A DNA stretch of 64,000 nucleotides, taken from Quercus robur. Lineage: Eukaryota; Streptophyta; Magnoliopsida; Fagales; Fagaceae. Location: positions 45,287,942 to 45,351,941 of the forward strand of contig NC_065542.1 of the NCBI RefSeq assembly GCF_932294415.1, given 5' to 3'. The stretch's first letter is position 1; each line of letters starts with the position of its first letter. Shown here piece after piece: positions 23,541 through 33,605 of this stretch. Below the pieces are notes generated by a model. That model was not told the DNA's origin, did no database searches, and worked only from the letters and a program-made list of their open reading frames with translations. A program made the position numbers and the translations under genes.

Positions 23541-23924
23541 GTAGATCCAGCCCTTCAATCAGGGTTTGGAAAACTAGTTACGGTGCTTAAAAATATCATA
23601 ATTTCTCATCCTGTATTCCTAAGGCTAAATGCGAGATACAATACTAAAAGAGAGATAAAAATTTCTACTAAAAAATGAGGGGTGCGTATACATGCTGCTT
23701 CAAATGCCATAATTGACGGGGAGTGACAACTTGACCTACAGTGAGGCCAACACAGAGACTTCCTAAGTACAGCTATTGGTGCTGGTGGAGTCCACCCAAT
23801 CTTGCATGCATGCCATTTCATATTTCATTCCATTTGTCTATAAATGATCTACGCATTCATTTCCTTGCTAATCCAGGAGTTGTAAACCCATAAAAGATAC
23901 TACTAGATAATTTATACAAACACT
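23541..23924 (+). promoter_or_regulatory. LRR gene 5' flank, copy 2
   Basis: Conserved with 13907-14245. A TATA-like CTATAAATG lies near 23839, about 85 nt before the ATG at 23925. The promoter role is inferred. Confidence 0.45.
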
Positions 23925-25614
23925 ATGAGGCTAGCATTAATATCTTGCTTCATGTTCTTGAGCTCACTCTTTCATCCCGCTTACTCTTCATCTTCTATTC
24001 GTCCATTGTGTCGCATTGATGAGAGTTCTACCTTGTTGCAATTCAAGGAAAGCTTTATTGCCAACTCCACTTGTCGAGGTCCTGATGATTATCCTAAAGT
24101 TGCGTCATGGATGCTTGAAGGAGAAAACAGCAGTTGTTGCTTATGTGATGGGGTTGATTGTGATGATGACACTGGTCATGTGATTGGCCTTAACCTTAGC
24201 AGCAGTTGCCTCTATGGTTCCATCAACTCTAGTAGTAGCCTTTTCCGCCTTATCCACCTTCGGCAACTTGACCTTAGCTACAATTTCTTCAACTACTCTC
24301 AGATACCATCTACTATAGGCAATCTTTCCATGCTGACATATCTAAACCTTTCTAATTCCTTCTTTCTCGGTCAAATTCCATCAGAAATTTCACTACTCAA
24401 CAAATTGTCTATCCTCGATTTGTCTTATAATTTTCATTCATTTTTACAACGTTTGGAACTCAAAAGAGCCACTCTAGAAAGCCTAGTACAAAACTTAACC
24501 AACCTAGAGAAACTTGATCTCTCTGTGGTAGACATATCTTCTCCAGTTCCAAATCAGTTGGCAAATATATCCTCCCTGACTGCTCTTGCCCTCCATGATT
24601 GTAGGTTGGTTGGGCAATTTCCAATAAGGATTTTGCAGCTACCAGGCCTACAGATTCTTGTGCTAGGGAACAACTTTGATCTCAAAGGTTACTTACCTCA
24701 CTTGCATTTGAGCAGCCACCTTAAGTATTTGTTAGTGGGGCATACCGGATTTTCTGGTGAGATACCTGCCTCAATCGGAAACCTTGATTCCTTGGAGCGT
24801 TTGGATCTCGGAGATTGTAAATCTCAGGGTTGATTCCCCCTTCACTAGGTAATCTTTCTAAGCTCACTATTCTAAGCCTTTCAGGGGATCATTTTAGAGA
24901 ACAGAATCCTTCTTTCTTCTCAAATCTCTCCCAACTAATTGAGCTATCAATTTCCTCTTATAACATGAGTAGTGGGAGCTTGTCATGGCTTAATCAACTC
25001 AACAAAATTAATCATTTGCCCCTTCCCAAAAACAATTTAAGAGAGATTCCACCATCTCTTGCCAATTTCACCCAACTCACTGCTTTGGATTTAAGCTCTA
25101 ATGATTTCACAAGTCGCATACCATTTTGGGTTTTCAATCTAACCAAATTAATTTATCTGGATTTTTCATTAAGTAAGTTGAGCGGTGCCATTTCAAGCTC
25201 TATCTCTCAACTCGAGAATCTTGAATATCTTGATCTTTTTTCAAATAATTTAAGTGGCACGGTGGAGCTAGACATGCTACTTAGGCTTAAAAATTTAACA
25301 GCATTGTGTGTGTCATTGAACAAATTATCATTGCTCCCCCCAAAAAATTCCAATGCTACTCTTCGAAAGTTCGTGATTTTGGGGTTGGCTTCATGCAATC
25401 TGAGTGAGTTCCCGAACTTCTTACAAAATCAAGATAGATTGGGTTCCTTAGATTTATCCTTCAACAATATTCATGGCCAGATACCCCAATGGTTTTGGAA
25501 AACAAGTACACAAACTCTGATCTTTTTGGATCTCTCTCACAACTTTCTAACCGGCTTTAGCCAAACTCTTGTTGTTCTTCCTTGGTCTCGTTTGTTCTTT
25601 CTAGACATAAGCTC
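23925..25614 (+). pseudogene. LRR receptor-like protein (RLP) pseudogene, copy 2
   Basis: It keeps the N-terminal part that copy 1 lost. There is a signal peptide (residues 1 to about 22, MRLALISCFMFLSSLF), an LRR N-terminal cap with paired cysteines (CCLCDGVDCDDDTGHV, near 24140) and then LRRs. A 1-nt deletion near 24822 (AAATCTC against AAGTTCTC in copy 1) shifts the frame; the reading resumes from 24830. The coding region then stops abruptly at 25614, where a copia element is inserted. The repeats, transmembrane segment and tail present in copy 1 do not reappear beyond the element. Receptor-like proteins of this type sit in the plasma membrane and signal with partner kinases. This copy is broken in two independent ways. 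Confidence 0.9.
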
Positions 25615-25891
25615 TGAAAGAAACTATGTTTGTGGAAAATGGCAGCTTAAGTATATCAGCTGTCCATGCTTGTATTTATAGAAGTATCAATATACAAGTG
25701 ATAAATATCACTAAAGAATGTGATAATTACAAGTAAAAGGAAAAGATAAAGATAAACTTTACAATCATGATTACACCTATCTAGCATAATACTAATCTAC
25801 TGGTACGGACTGCAATCTGGTGTTGGATACAATCTTAGCCTGATTATCATCTCTAACAAACTTGATTTTATCTTTACTGGTTATGCTAACA
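25615..25891 (-). repeat. Copia 3' LTR (minus orientation)
   Basis: 277 bp, TG..CA. Identical to 30243-30519 except at 25776. The polyprotein stop lies inside this LTR. Confidence 0.95.
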
Positions 25892-28800
25892 TCCCCCCTC
25901 AAGCTGAAGGGAAGTGTGGAGACCCTAAGCTTGGATCGAAGAAATTCAAATCTATCAGATGTTAAGCCTTTTGTAAAGATGTCTGCAAGCTGTGCATGTG
26001 TTGAAATGAATCGAAGTTGAATATCCTTATTAAGCACCTTCTCTCTAATGAAGTGATAATCAACTTCAATATGCTTAGTTCTAGCATGGAACACCGGATT
26101 TGCTGCTAAGGACAAGGCACCTAAATTGTCACACCATAAAGTAGGCGCAGCAGAAAGTAATATATGAAGCTCACGAAGAAGCATGCGAATCCAATAAAGT
26201 TCTGAAGTTGCAAAGGCCATAGCTCGATACTCAGATTCAGTGCTTGACTTGGACACAACAGGTTGCTTTTTGGCACACCAAGAAACAAGACAAGGTCCAA
26301 CAAAAACAGCATATCCTGTTGTTGATCGACGATCATCGACACTCCCAGCCCAATCTGAATTGCTAAAAGCATGTAGTTGAAGTGAGCCCTTCCCATAGTA
26401 TAAACCATGATGGAGAGTACCCTTAAGATACCTAAGAACCCTTTTGACTGCTGACCAGTGAGCTGTAGTTGGGGAGTGTAGAAATTGACATAATTGATTT
26501 ACTGTAAACGCGATCTCTAGTCTGGTGAGCACACAATATTGCAAAGATCCCACAATTTGTAGATAGGCTGTAATATCGTCAAGAGGGTCTCCATGAAATT
26601 GAGACAATTTTGTGCTTGAAGAGAGAGGTGTGGAGCATGGCTTAGCCCCAGCCATTTTTGCCTTGTGAAGTATATTTGCAATGTACTTGGCTTGGGACAG
26701 GTGGACTCCTTGATCATCTCGACTTACTTTGATACCCAAAAAATAATGCAGTGGCCCCAAGTCTTTCATAGCAAAGTCTCTCTTCAAATAGGAGATAAGC
26801 CTAAGAATTAATGAAGGATGTGTCCCTGTAACAATAATGTCATCCACATATATTAAAACAAATATATGAGCATGAGGGGTATGAAAGGTAAATAGAGAGT
26901 AGTCAACCCGAGACTCTGTGAAACCAAGTGCAACTAAAGATTGTGACAATCTATGAAACCAAGCCCTAGGTGCTTGCTTTAGACCATATATGGCTTTCTT
27001 GAGCTTGCAAACATGAGTAGGATGATGCGAGTCAATGAAGCCAGGTGGTTGTTCCATAAAGACTTCTTCCTCCAAAGTTCCATGTAGAAATGCATTTGAA
27101 ACGTCCAATTGCCTAAGTGGCCAACCAAAGTGAACAGCAAGTGCTATAATAACCCTTATAGTTGCTGGTTTGATTACTGGACTAAAAGTCTCAGAGTAAT
27201 CTAAACCATCTTGTTGTTGAAACCCCTTTGCAACCAATCTTGCCTTAAATCTATCAACAGACCCATCAGCTTTCTGCTTTACTTTGTAAACCCACTTATT
27301 TTTTATCACATTTCGATTATGTGGTCTTGGACATAGATGCCAAGTATCATTAGACTTGAGTGCAGTGAACTCATCTTGCATCGCCTGCTGCCACTCAGTG
27401 AACTTTACAGCTTGGGAAAATGATGATGGTTCAATAGGTATAGCTTGGCTGTATAAGGCACACAATGGATGCTTGGTTGAGTAATAGATTTTGTAATCTG
27501 GAAATGTCTTTGGCTTGAGAGAGTTGGTTTTGGATCTGGTAACCATTGAATGAGAGGGCTGCAGAATAGGTTGAGGAGGAGGAATTGGAGGTTCAGGTTG
27601 ATCACTAATTGAAGTGGAACGGAATACTGGTAATTGATTTTCTGGTAGAATGTTGGAAGATGGAGATTCTGAGATTTCTGGTTGATTATGATGCAGTGGG
27701 ATTGAAGGAGATTCATGTGTTGATAAAGTGCTGTGTGAGTGTGAAAGTAAATGATCTATAGATGCAACATTATCAACAGGAGCATGAGATAAAGAGAGAG
27801 TAGAGGAAATAAACCTTGGTGCAGCCACAGTTGCCATGGTGAGAGAAGGATCATTGCTCTTTGGTGTAGACTTCTTTGCAAATGGTTCAAATAGAGAGTA
27901 GGCAGTATCCTGTGCTGGAAATTTGACCTCATCAAATACAACATTTCGACTTATGTAAACACGATTAGCAACTGGATCTAAGCATCTATACCCTCGATGA
28001 TTAGAACTATATCCTAAGAATATGCATCTTTTTGACCTAAACATTAACTTATGATCATTATAAGGTCTGAGTAAGGGGTAGCAAGCACATCCAAAGACTT
28101 TGAGAGAAGAGAAATCTGGTTCTTTGTTTAAGAGGACTTGATAAGGAGATTTGTTATCCAAGACACTTGTACGTAGTCGGTTTATAAGATAAATTGCAGT
28201 GCTAAAGGCTTCAACCCAATAAGTATTTGGAAGATGGGATTTTGCAAGTAAAGAGAGCCCTGTTTCAACAACATGTCTATGTTTCCTCTCAGCTACTCCA
28301 TTTTGCTGAGAGGTATATGGACATGTTAGTCTATGTTGAATACTATTAGTGGCAAGGAGGTGTTTGAACTGATTGGATAAGAATTCTCCACCATTGTCAG
28401 ATTGCAAGCATTTGATTTTACAATTAAACTTATTTTCAGCTAGGCATTTGAATTGCACAAAGTAATTGTAAACTTCAGATTTGAATTGCAATGGATATAT
28501 CCAAGAAAATCGAGAATAATCATCTATTAAGATCAAATAAAATTTGCAACCTCCAACTGAAGGTACAGGTGAACACCATAAGTCAGAGTGGATTATTTCA
28601 AGAGGACTAGTTGAGACTCTAGATGACAATGAAAATGGAAGACTTTTGCATTTGCCTAACTGACAGGACTCACAAACTGACCTATGATCAACATTTCCTC
28701 TAATAGGAAGTTGATATTTAGATTTTAAAAGCTGAAGAACTTGAGAGGATGGATGGCCCAAGCGATGATGCCACATTGAGGAGTTTGCAAAAACACCGAT

Positions 28801-30210
28801 GAAAGCAGTGAGCTTTCGAGCCTTATTTTTGGAGAGTGAAAGAAGTTGAATTGGATACAACCCGTCTCTACTTGGCCCTTGCAAAAGCGTCTGCCTCGTG
28901 AGATTGTCCTTCACCACAAAATTATCAGCTGTTAGCTTAAACCAGCAGTTATTATCCTTACAAAATCTTTGGATGGATAAAAGATTAGTGGCAGCCTTTG
29001 GGCGATGAAGAATATTGGATAATTTAAAATTTGAGTTTGAAGTTGTTTGAAATGTAGAGAAACCAGTGTGTGAGATATACAGACCTGTGCCATTGCCTAC
29101 TGTTACATCATTGTCACCTTGATAAGGTTCACTGACTTCGAGGTTGCTGAGATCACTAGTTATGTGGTTGTTAGCTCCACTGTCAACATACCAGGTTTGA
29201 TCACCATTGGCATGACTCCTTGCAGCCATTGCTGCTAACTGGGCTGGTGGATGATGGCCTTGATAGGAGAAGTTCATCCTATGGAAGCAATCCAAGGCTT
29301 GATGTCCATGCTTGCCACAAATTTGACATGAAGGTCTATTGTTAGATGAGAACCCACCAGGTAAAGACCCTTGTTGATTGGATTGAAAGGAATTTTTCTG
29401 CTGATTAGACTGCGAGTTGTTGTACTGTTGTGAGAACTGATGATTGTTCTTGTTTGAGCCATTGTACTTGTTTTTCTTGTTGGAGTTGTTCTTAGGTTTC
29501 TGAGAATACAGAGCAAAGCCTCCAGCATTTGTATAAGTTGAAGTTTGGTTAGAGTTTATCAACATCTCATAGTTTAATAACTCAGTCTGAAATTCATCAA
29601 ATGTTAGTGGCTTATCCCTAATTGCAAAGGAATATGAAGTAACAAATGGATGAAAAACAGGATTTAAACCACTGTTTATATAAGATATTAAGTCATCGTC
29701 ATCAACTGGTTTACCAGCCACGGCAAGTTGATCAGACCAAGATTTGGCAGATTGCACGAACTCTGCACAGGTTTTGGTCCCTTGATGTAAGGACTGAAGC
29801 TGTTTCTTCAGATGTGCTACTCATGATCTCGAATGAGATGCAAACTGAGAAGCAAGCAAATTCCACACTTTTTGAGAGGTATTGAGTCCATATACAGAAG
29901 ACAATACATTCTCAGTCAAGGTGGCATTTAACCAGCTCAACAAATACTGGTCTTTCTTCTGCCAGATAGCAAAATCTGGGTTGATGGTTGTAGTCTCTTT
30001 TCCTTCTTCATCTAGGTGAAACTTTGGTGGACATGGGTCTGTGCCATCTACAATTCCCATGAGATCATGACTTCGAAGGATTGGAAGGAACTGAGATACC
30101 CATAACAGATAGTTTGAGCTGTCAAGTTTGATTGAAACAAGTGGAGTAAGGTTTGGTGCATTGAATGATGGAAATGAAATAGAGGATGATGATGAGGCCA
30201 TTGAAGGATC
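25792..30210 (-). pseudogene. Copia gag-pol polyprotein with one in-frame stop
   Basis: Read from about 30210 down to 25792, the frame contains these domains in order. A copia gag (UBN2-like, LDSSNYLLWVSQ near 30120) comes first, then a zinc knuckle (CQICGKHGHQALDC near 29310) and protease (WYVDSGANNHIT near 29190). GAG-pre-integrase and an integrase core follow (HSDLW, SDNGGEF and QQNGVAERKHR). Reverse transcriptase (YVDDIIVTG near 26850) and RNase H (SDWAGSVDD, SSTESEYRA and ADIFTKG) close it. The only interruption is a TGA at 29821-29823, in gag upstream of the zinc knuckle. It is readable as a CGA-to-TGA change. Because everything else is open, the copy is either very recently dead or could be a sequencing/assembly difference. 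Confidence 0.92.
25892..25903 (-). other. Polypurine tract
   Basis: The minus strand reads TTGAGGGGGGA directly before the 3' LTR. This is the expected site for plus-strand DNA priming. Confidence 0.8.
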
Positions 30211-30230
30211 GATAGTGCTGCTGAGCCGTA

Positions 30231-30242
30231 GCTCTGATACCA
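30231..30242 (-). other. Primer binding site
   Basis: The minus strand reads TGGTATCAGAGC directly after the 5' LTR. This is the usual initiator-methionine tRNA site of plant copia elements. Confidence 0.9.
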
Positions 30243-30519
30243 TGAAAGAAACTATGTTTGTGGAAAATGGCAGCTTAAGTATATCAGCTGTCCATGCTTG
30301 TATTTATAGAAGTATCAATATACAAGTGATAAATATCACTAAAGAATGTGATAATTACAAGTAAAAGGAAAAGATAAAGATAAACTTTACAATCATGATT
30401 ACATCTATCTAGCATAATACTAATCTACTGGTACGGACTGCAATCTGGTGTTGGATACAATCTTAGCCTGATTATCATCTCTAACAAACTTGATTTTATC
30501 TTTACTGGTTATGCTAACA
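30243..30519 (-). repeat. Copia 5' LTR (minus orientation)
   Basis: 277 bp. One difference from the other LTR (30404). Confidence 0.95.
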
Positions 30520-30524
30520 AGCTC

Positions 30525-31100
30525 GAACAGATATATACAACGGAATGTGATCATGACTTAAGTATATCTTTGTGGGAGTTTCAATTTCTAAGTGGATGTA
30601 TTAGACATCTTTTATGCAAATTTATATATATGATTTCAATATACAACGGAAGCTCTTTTTCCAATTATGGGAGTTTCAATTTCGAAGTGGATGTATTAGA
30701 CCTCTTTTTTCTTTTTCTTTTTTTTCTTTTTTGGTAGTATATGTTGTTGCAATTTAAGATGCATTAGACCTCTTTTTTGTAGTATAAGTTGTTGCAATTT
30801 AAGATGCATTAGACTTCTTTTTTTTAGTGTAGTTTTATCTCTCTTTTTTATTTAAATTCTATCCTTAGATAATTCTATTCTATTGATTTTAGGCTTTGTT
30901 GATAACATTTTAGATAGACACAACTGTTATAGTTGTAAATTAAATACTACTTTCTTTCATTTCTTGATTTGTCATATTTATCCAAAAAAATATGTATATA
31001 TCTATTCTTAAAATTTAGAAATTTACTAAAATTTCTGTAATTTGGTGAAGCCACGTGGCGTAACCACGGCGTCTAAGCCCAACTTTTATTATATATAATA
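30525..31100. other. Intergenic with short direct repeats
   Basis: No gene. GGGAGTTTCAATTTC[T/G]AAGTGGATG... occurs near 30573 and 30668, and GTTGCAATTTAAGATGCATT near 30744 and 30791. The sequence does not match the part of copy 1 that follows the corresponding breakpoint. Confidence 0.6.
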
Positions 31101-31114
31101 TGATTTCGACTTGT

Positions 31115-31539
31115 AAGAAATTGACACGTCAATAATTGTGAAAATATTGTAAAATTTGTTGTGTTAGTACAACAATATATATACCAGCTTACATAAATAT
31201 TTGAAAGAAAAAAAAAAAAAAAAAAAAAAAAAAACTTCAAGCACTGTAGCTACAATGCCGCTTGGTACTGTAGCTACAATGTCACTGCTCAGCAAATGTA
31301 CCGTCTGTCAATAATTGTGAAAATATTGTGAAATTTGTTATGTCAGTATAACAATATATATAAAAAGAAAAAAAAGTATAAACGGAAGACCGAAAGAAAA
31401 AGGAAAAAAAAAATCTGTAGCAACTGTAGCTACAAAATGGCAATGTAGATGTACAGTATAAAAACAATGAATGTAGAGTGTAAGCTTTACATCTCAATAA
31501 TTGTAAAAATATTGTAAAATTTGTTATGTCAGTATAACA

Positions 31540-31573
<34 letters not shown>

Positions 31574-31640
31574 CAAACGGAAGGAAAAAAAGGAAGGGGC
31601 TCACTAACCCAAAGCACCGCTACAGTGCATAAAAAAAAAG
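31115..31640 (+). repeat. Three imperfect tandem repeats, about 180 bp each
   Basis: A block TCAATAATTGT(G/A)AAAATATTGT, then AAATTTGTT(A/G)TGT, then AG TATAACAATA recurs at about 31127, 31308 and 31494. Each copy is followed by an A homopolymer stretch and then by CTGTAGCTACAA-type boxes (31243, 31266, 31420, and further along near 31748). It is non-coding; the minus-strand open frame across it is simply F-rich homopolymer reading. Confidence 0.75.
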
Positions 31641-32029
31641 AGAAGACAGGATATTACCCTGAAAAAAAAATGCAGAAAAAAAAGGAAAAGAAAAGAAAAT
31701 AGTGAAAAAAGAAAAAGAAAAAAAGAAGAAGAAAGGTCACGAAACTAAAGCAATGTAGCTACGGTGCTTGGTGAGCAGTATAAATACACTGAATGAACAG
31801 TACCGAAATACTGTATATAAAGATATCTTGTTGATGAACTCAAATCTTAGATCGTACTCTCATTATCAACCCTCCTGCTATAGGCCTGACTGGTTACCTT
31901 ACCTTACTTTCCCCTTATTATTCTTCAATTTTATTAGTCAAGGCAAAATATTAAAACAGAAAAAGGAATGAAAATAACTCTCACCACAAAACTCGTCCCA
32001 AAGTAGGACCAGACAAATAAGTGTCGGAG
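31641..32029. other. Purine-rich intergenic, no gene seen
   Basis: A/G-rich low-complexity sequence followed by ordinary AT-rich DNA. No feature recognised. Confidence 0.5.
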
Positions 32030-32037
32030 ATGGAGAT

Positions 32038-33236
32038 TAGACATGGCAAAACGGGCGGGTCGGGTCGGGTTCGGGTCGGGTCAATCGGGTCACGGGTCAA
32101 ACGGGTCACGGGTCAAAAACGGGTCATTTTAAGCGGGTTGAAATCGGGTTCGGGTCAATCGGGTTGCGGGTCGGGTCGGGTTGGGTTGGGTTGACCCGTA
32201 TTTTTCACATGAAATTTTTTATTTTTTATTTTTTATTTTTTTTATTTTTTTTATAAAGAAAACAATATGTATTTGCCATTTGGATAGTTATGCAACATAT
32301 TACTTGATGTAAAATGCATTATTTTGCATTCACTACTTATATCAAGAATAAACTTATTAACATTTATTCAATAATTTTAAAATTATACAAATCCTAACAT
32401 TGCTATCTAAAACAAAACAACACAAAAATAAGTAAAACAAATATACAAGTTTTATTTTTACACAATATCAACATTCCAAAAAAAAAAAAATTACAAATGA
32501 CTTATTGGATAACTCATTTGATAAAGAATAAAAACATATAAGAAAGTTACAATTTTAAAAATTAATTTTATAATCTATTATCAATTATGGTTGACACTCT
32601 ATTTCAATTTGAGATATACATTAAAGTTTGATTGCTTACTTATTTATACCTAGTCTCTTTTATGAAGATCATATCATTGTTAAGCAGCACACACTTTAGG
32701 AAATATCATAATTTATTTTGAAAAGCCGTTTATTTTGAACATAAATTGTTAAAAAATAGATCTAAGCATTCATAATTTATGCTAATTTGATACTTTGGCT
32801 TTACTATTTTCACACTCGTGAATGTGTCTCACACATATCTACAATTTTAAATATGTTTTTAACTTTACTGTAACTAGATTATCTTGGCATGTACTTTGCT
32901 ATTTGATATCTAAAAATCTTTACTCATTACAGAATGCTCAACCATTTATTTTTCAATTAATTTGCATGCAGTTATGTAAATGTATCAATTTTTTCCTTAA
33001 AACTCACAATAAACAATTAAACCAATATTGTCTTAATTTCACTATTTTTTTTACCAAAAAAAAAAAGTTTTAAAAAAATGGTTCGGGTTCGGGTTGGGTC
33101 GCGGGTCGGGTCGGGTTGACCCGCACAAAACACGGGTCGGGTCACGGGTCAACCCGTTTTTGCTTCGGGTCAAAAAAATCGGGTTCGGGTCGGATCGGGT
33201 CGGGTCAGAAAATTCTGACCCGTTTTGCCATGTCTA
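32038..33236. mobile_element. Non-autonomous hAT element, 1,199 bp
   Basis: The 8-bp duplication ATGGAGAT lies at 32030-32037 and 33237-33244. Perfect 18-bp terminal inverted repeats TAGACATGGCAAAACGGG are at the ends. Subterminal arrays of CGGGTCGGGT/GGGTCA on the left (32055-32200) and the same words on the right (33080-33215) flank an AT-rich centre of about 870 bp with no transposase. It is the same general design as the element at 17738 but with different termini, so a separate hAT family. Confidence 0.95.
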
Positions 33237-33244
33237 ATGGAGAT

Positions 33245-33605
33245 TGAGTAATGTTATTGGAGTGTTTTTAATATATACGTATAAATAGTAAGCAGAAAAA
33301 TATGTAAATAGAAAAATGTGTAAAAAAATATGAAATATTATTTAAAATACTCAAGAGTGCGTCCAAAACACACGGCCAAGGTGCCAGAAAAAGTTGTGAA
33401 CATGTGACTTTCATTCAGTCAATGCATTTATGAAACAAAAAAGTAAGTCTCTGCGTGATAATATGACATAACTATCCAAATGATGGAGGCGAAGACCAAA
33501 AACACCCACCTCTTCTACCACCACCACAATCATCACCATCATTATCGTCATTATTCTGCTTGAAACCAACTCCAATTTTTTTCCTACCCTTTTTGCTCTG
33601 CATGC
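33245..33605 (+). promoter_or_regulatory. 5' flank of receptor kinase gene
   Basis: No other feature is seen. It includes a CCACCACCACAATCATCACC-type leader just before the ATG. No convincing TATA box was identified. Confidence 0.35.

Larger units (their letters stand above)
20161..25614 (+). repeat. Segmental duplication, copy 2
   Basis: The counterpart of copy 1. It begins immediately after the copia LTR and can be followed to AGCTC at 25610-25614, where a copia element is inserted. Beyond that element (from about 30530) the sequence no longer matches copy 1. Private features are a 75-bp MITE at 20949 and a 1-nt deletion near 24822. Sequence lost from copy 1 is retained at about 21955-22255 and 22780-23540. 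Confidence 0.9.
25615..30519 (-). mobile_element. Near-intact Ty1/copia retrotransposon, 4,905 bp
   Basis: It is flanked by the duplication AGCTC (25610-25614 and 30520-30524). Duplication copy 1 supplies the empty site. The two 277-bp LTRs differ at one position (25776 C, 30404 T), so the insertion is young. The primer binding site TGGTATCAGAGC and a G-rich polypurine tract sit directly inside the LTRs. One frame covers gag to RNase H with a single stop. The compact size, short LTRs and single polyprotein suggest the Ale/Retrofit lineage, which is an inference. Confidence 0.95.

Noticed and set aside
23606-23821. 71-aa minus-strand frame in the LRR gene 5' flank
   Set aside because: The corresponding region of copy 1 (13930-14140) does not point to a conserved protein; probably chance.
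31282-31617. 111-aa minus-strand F-rich frame
   Set aside because: Produced by A homopolymers of the tandem repeat read on the other strand.
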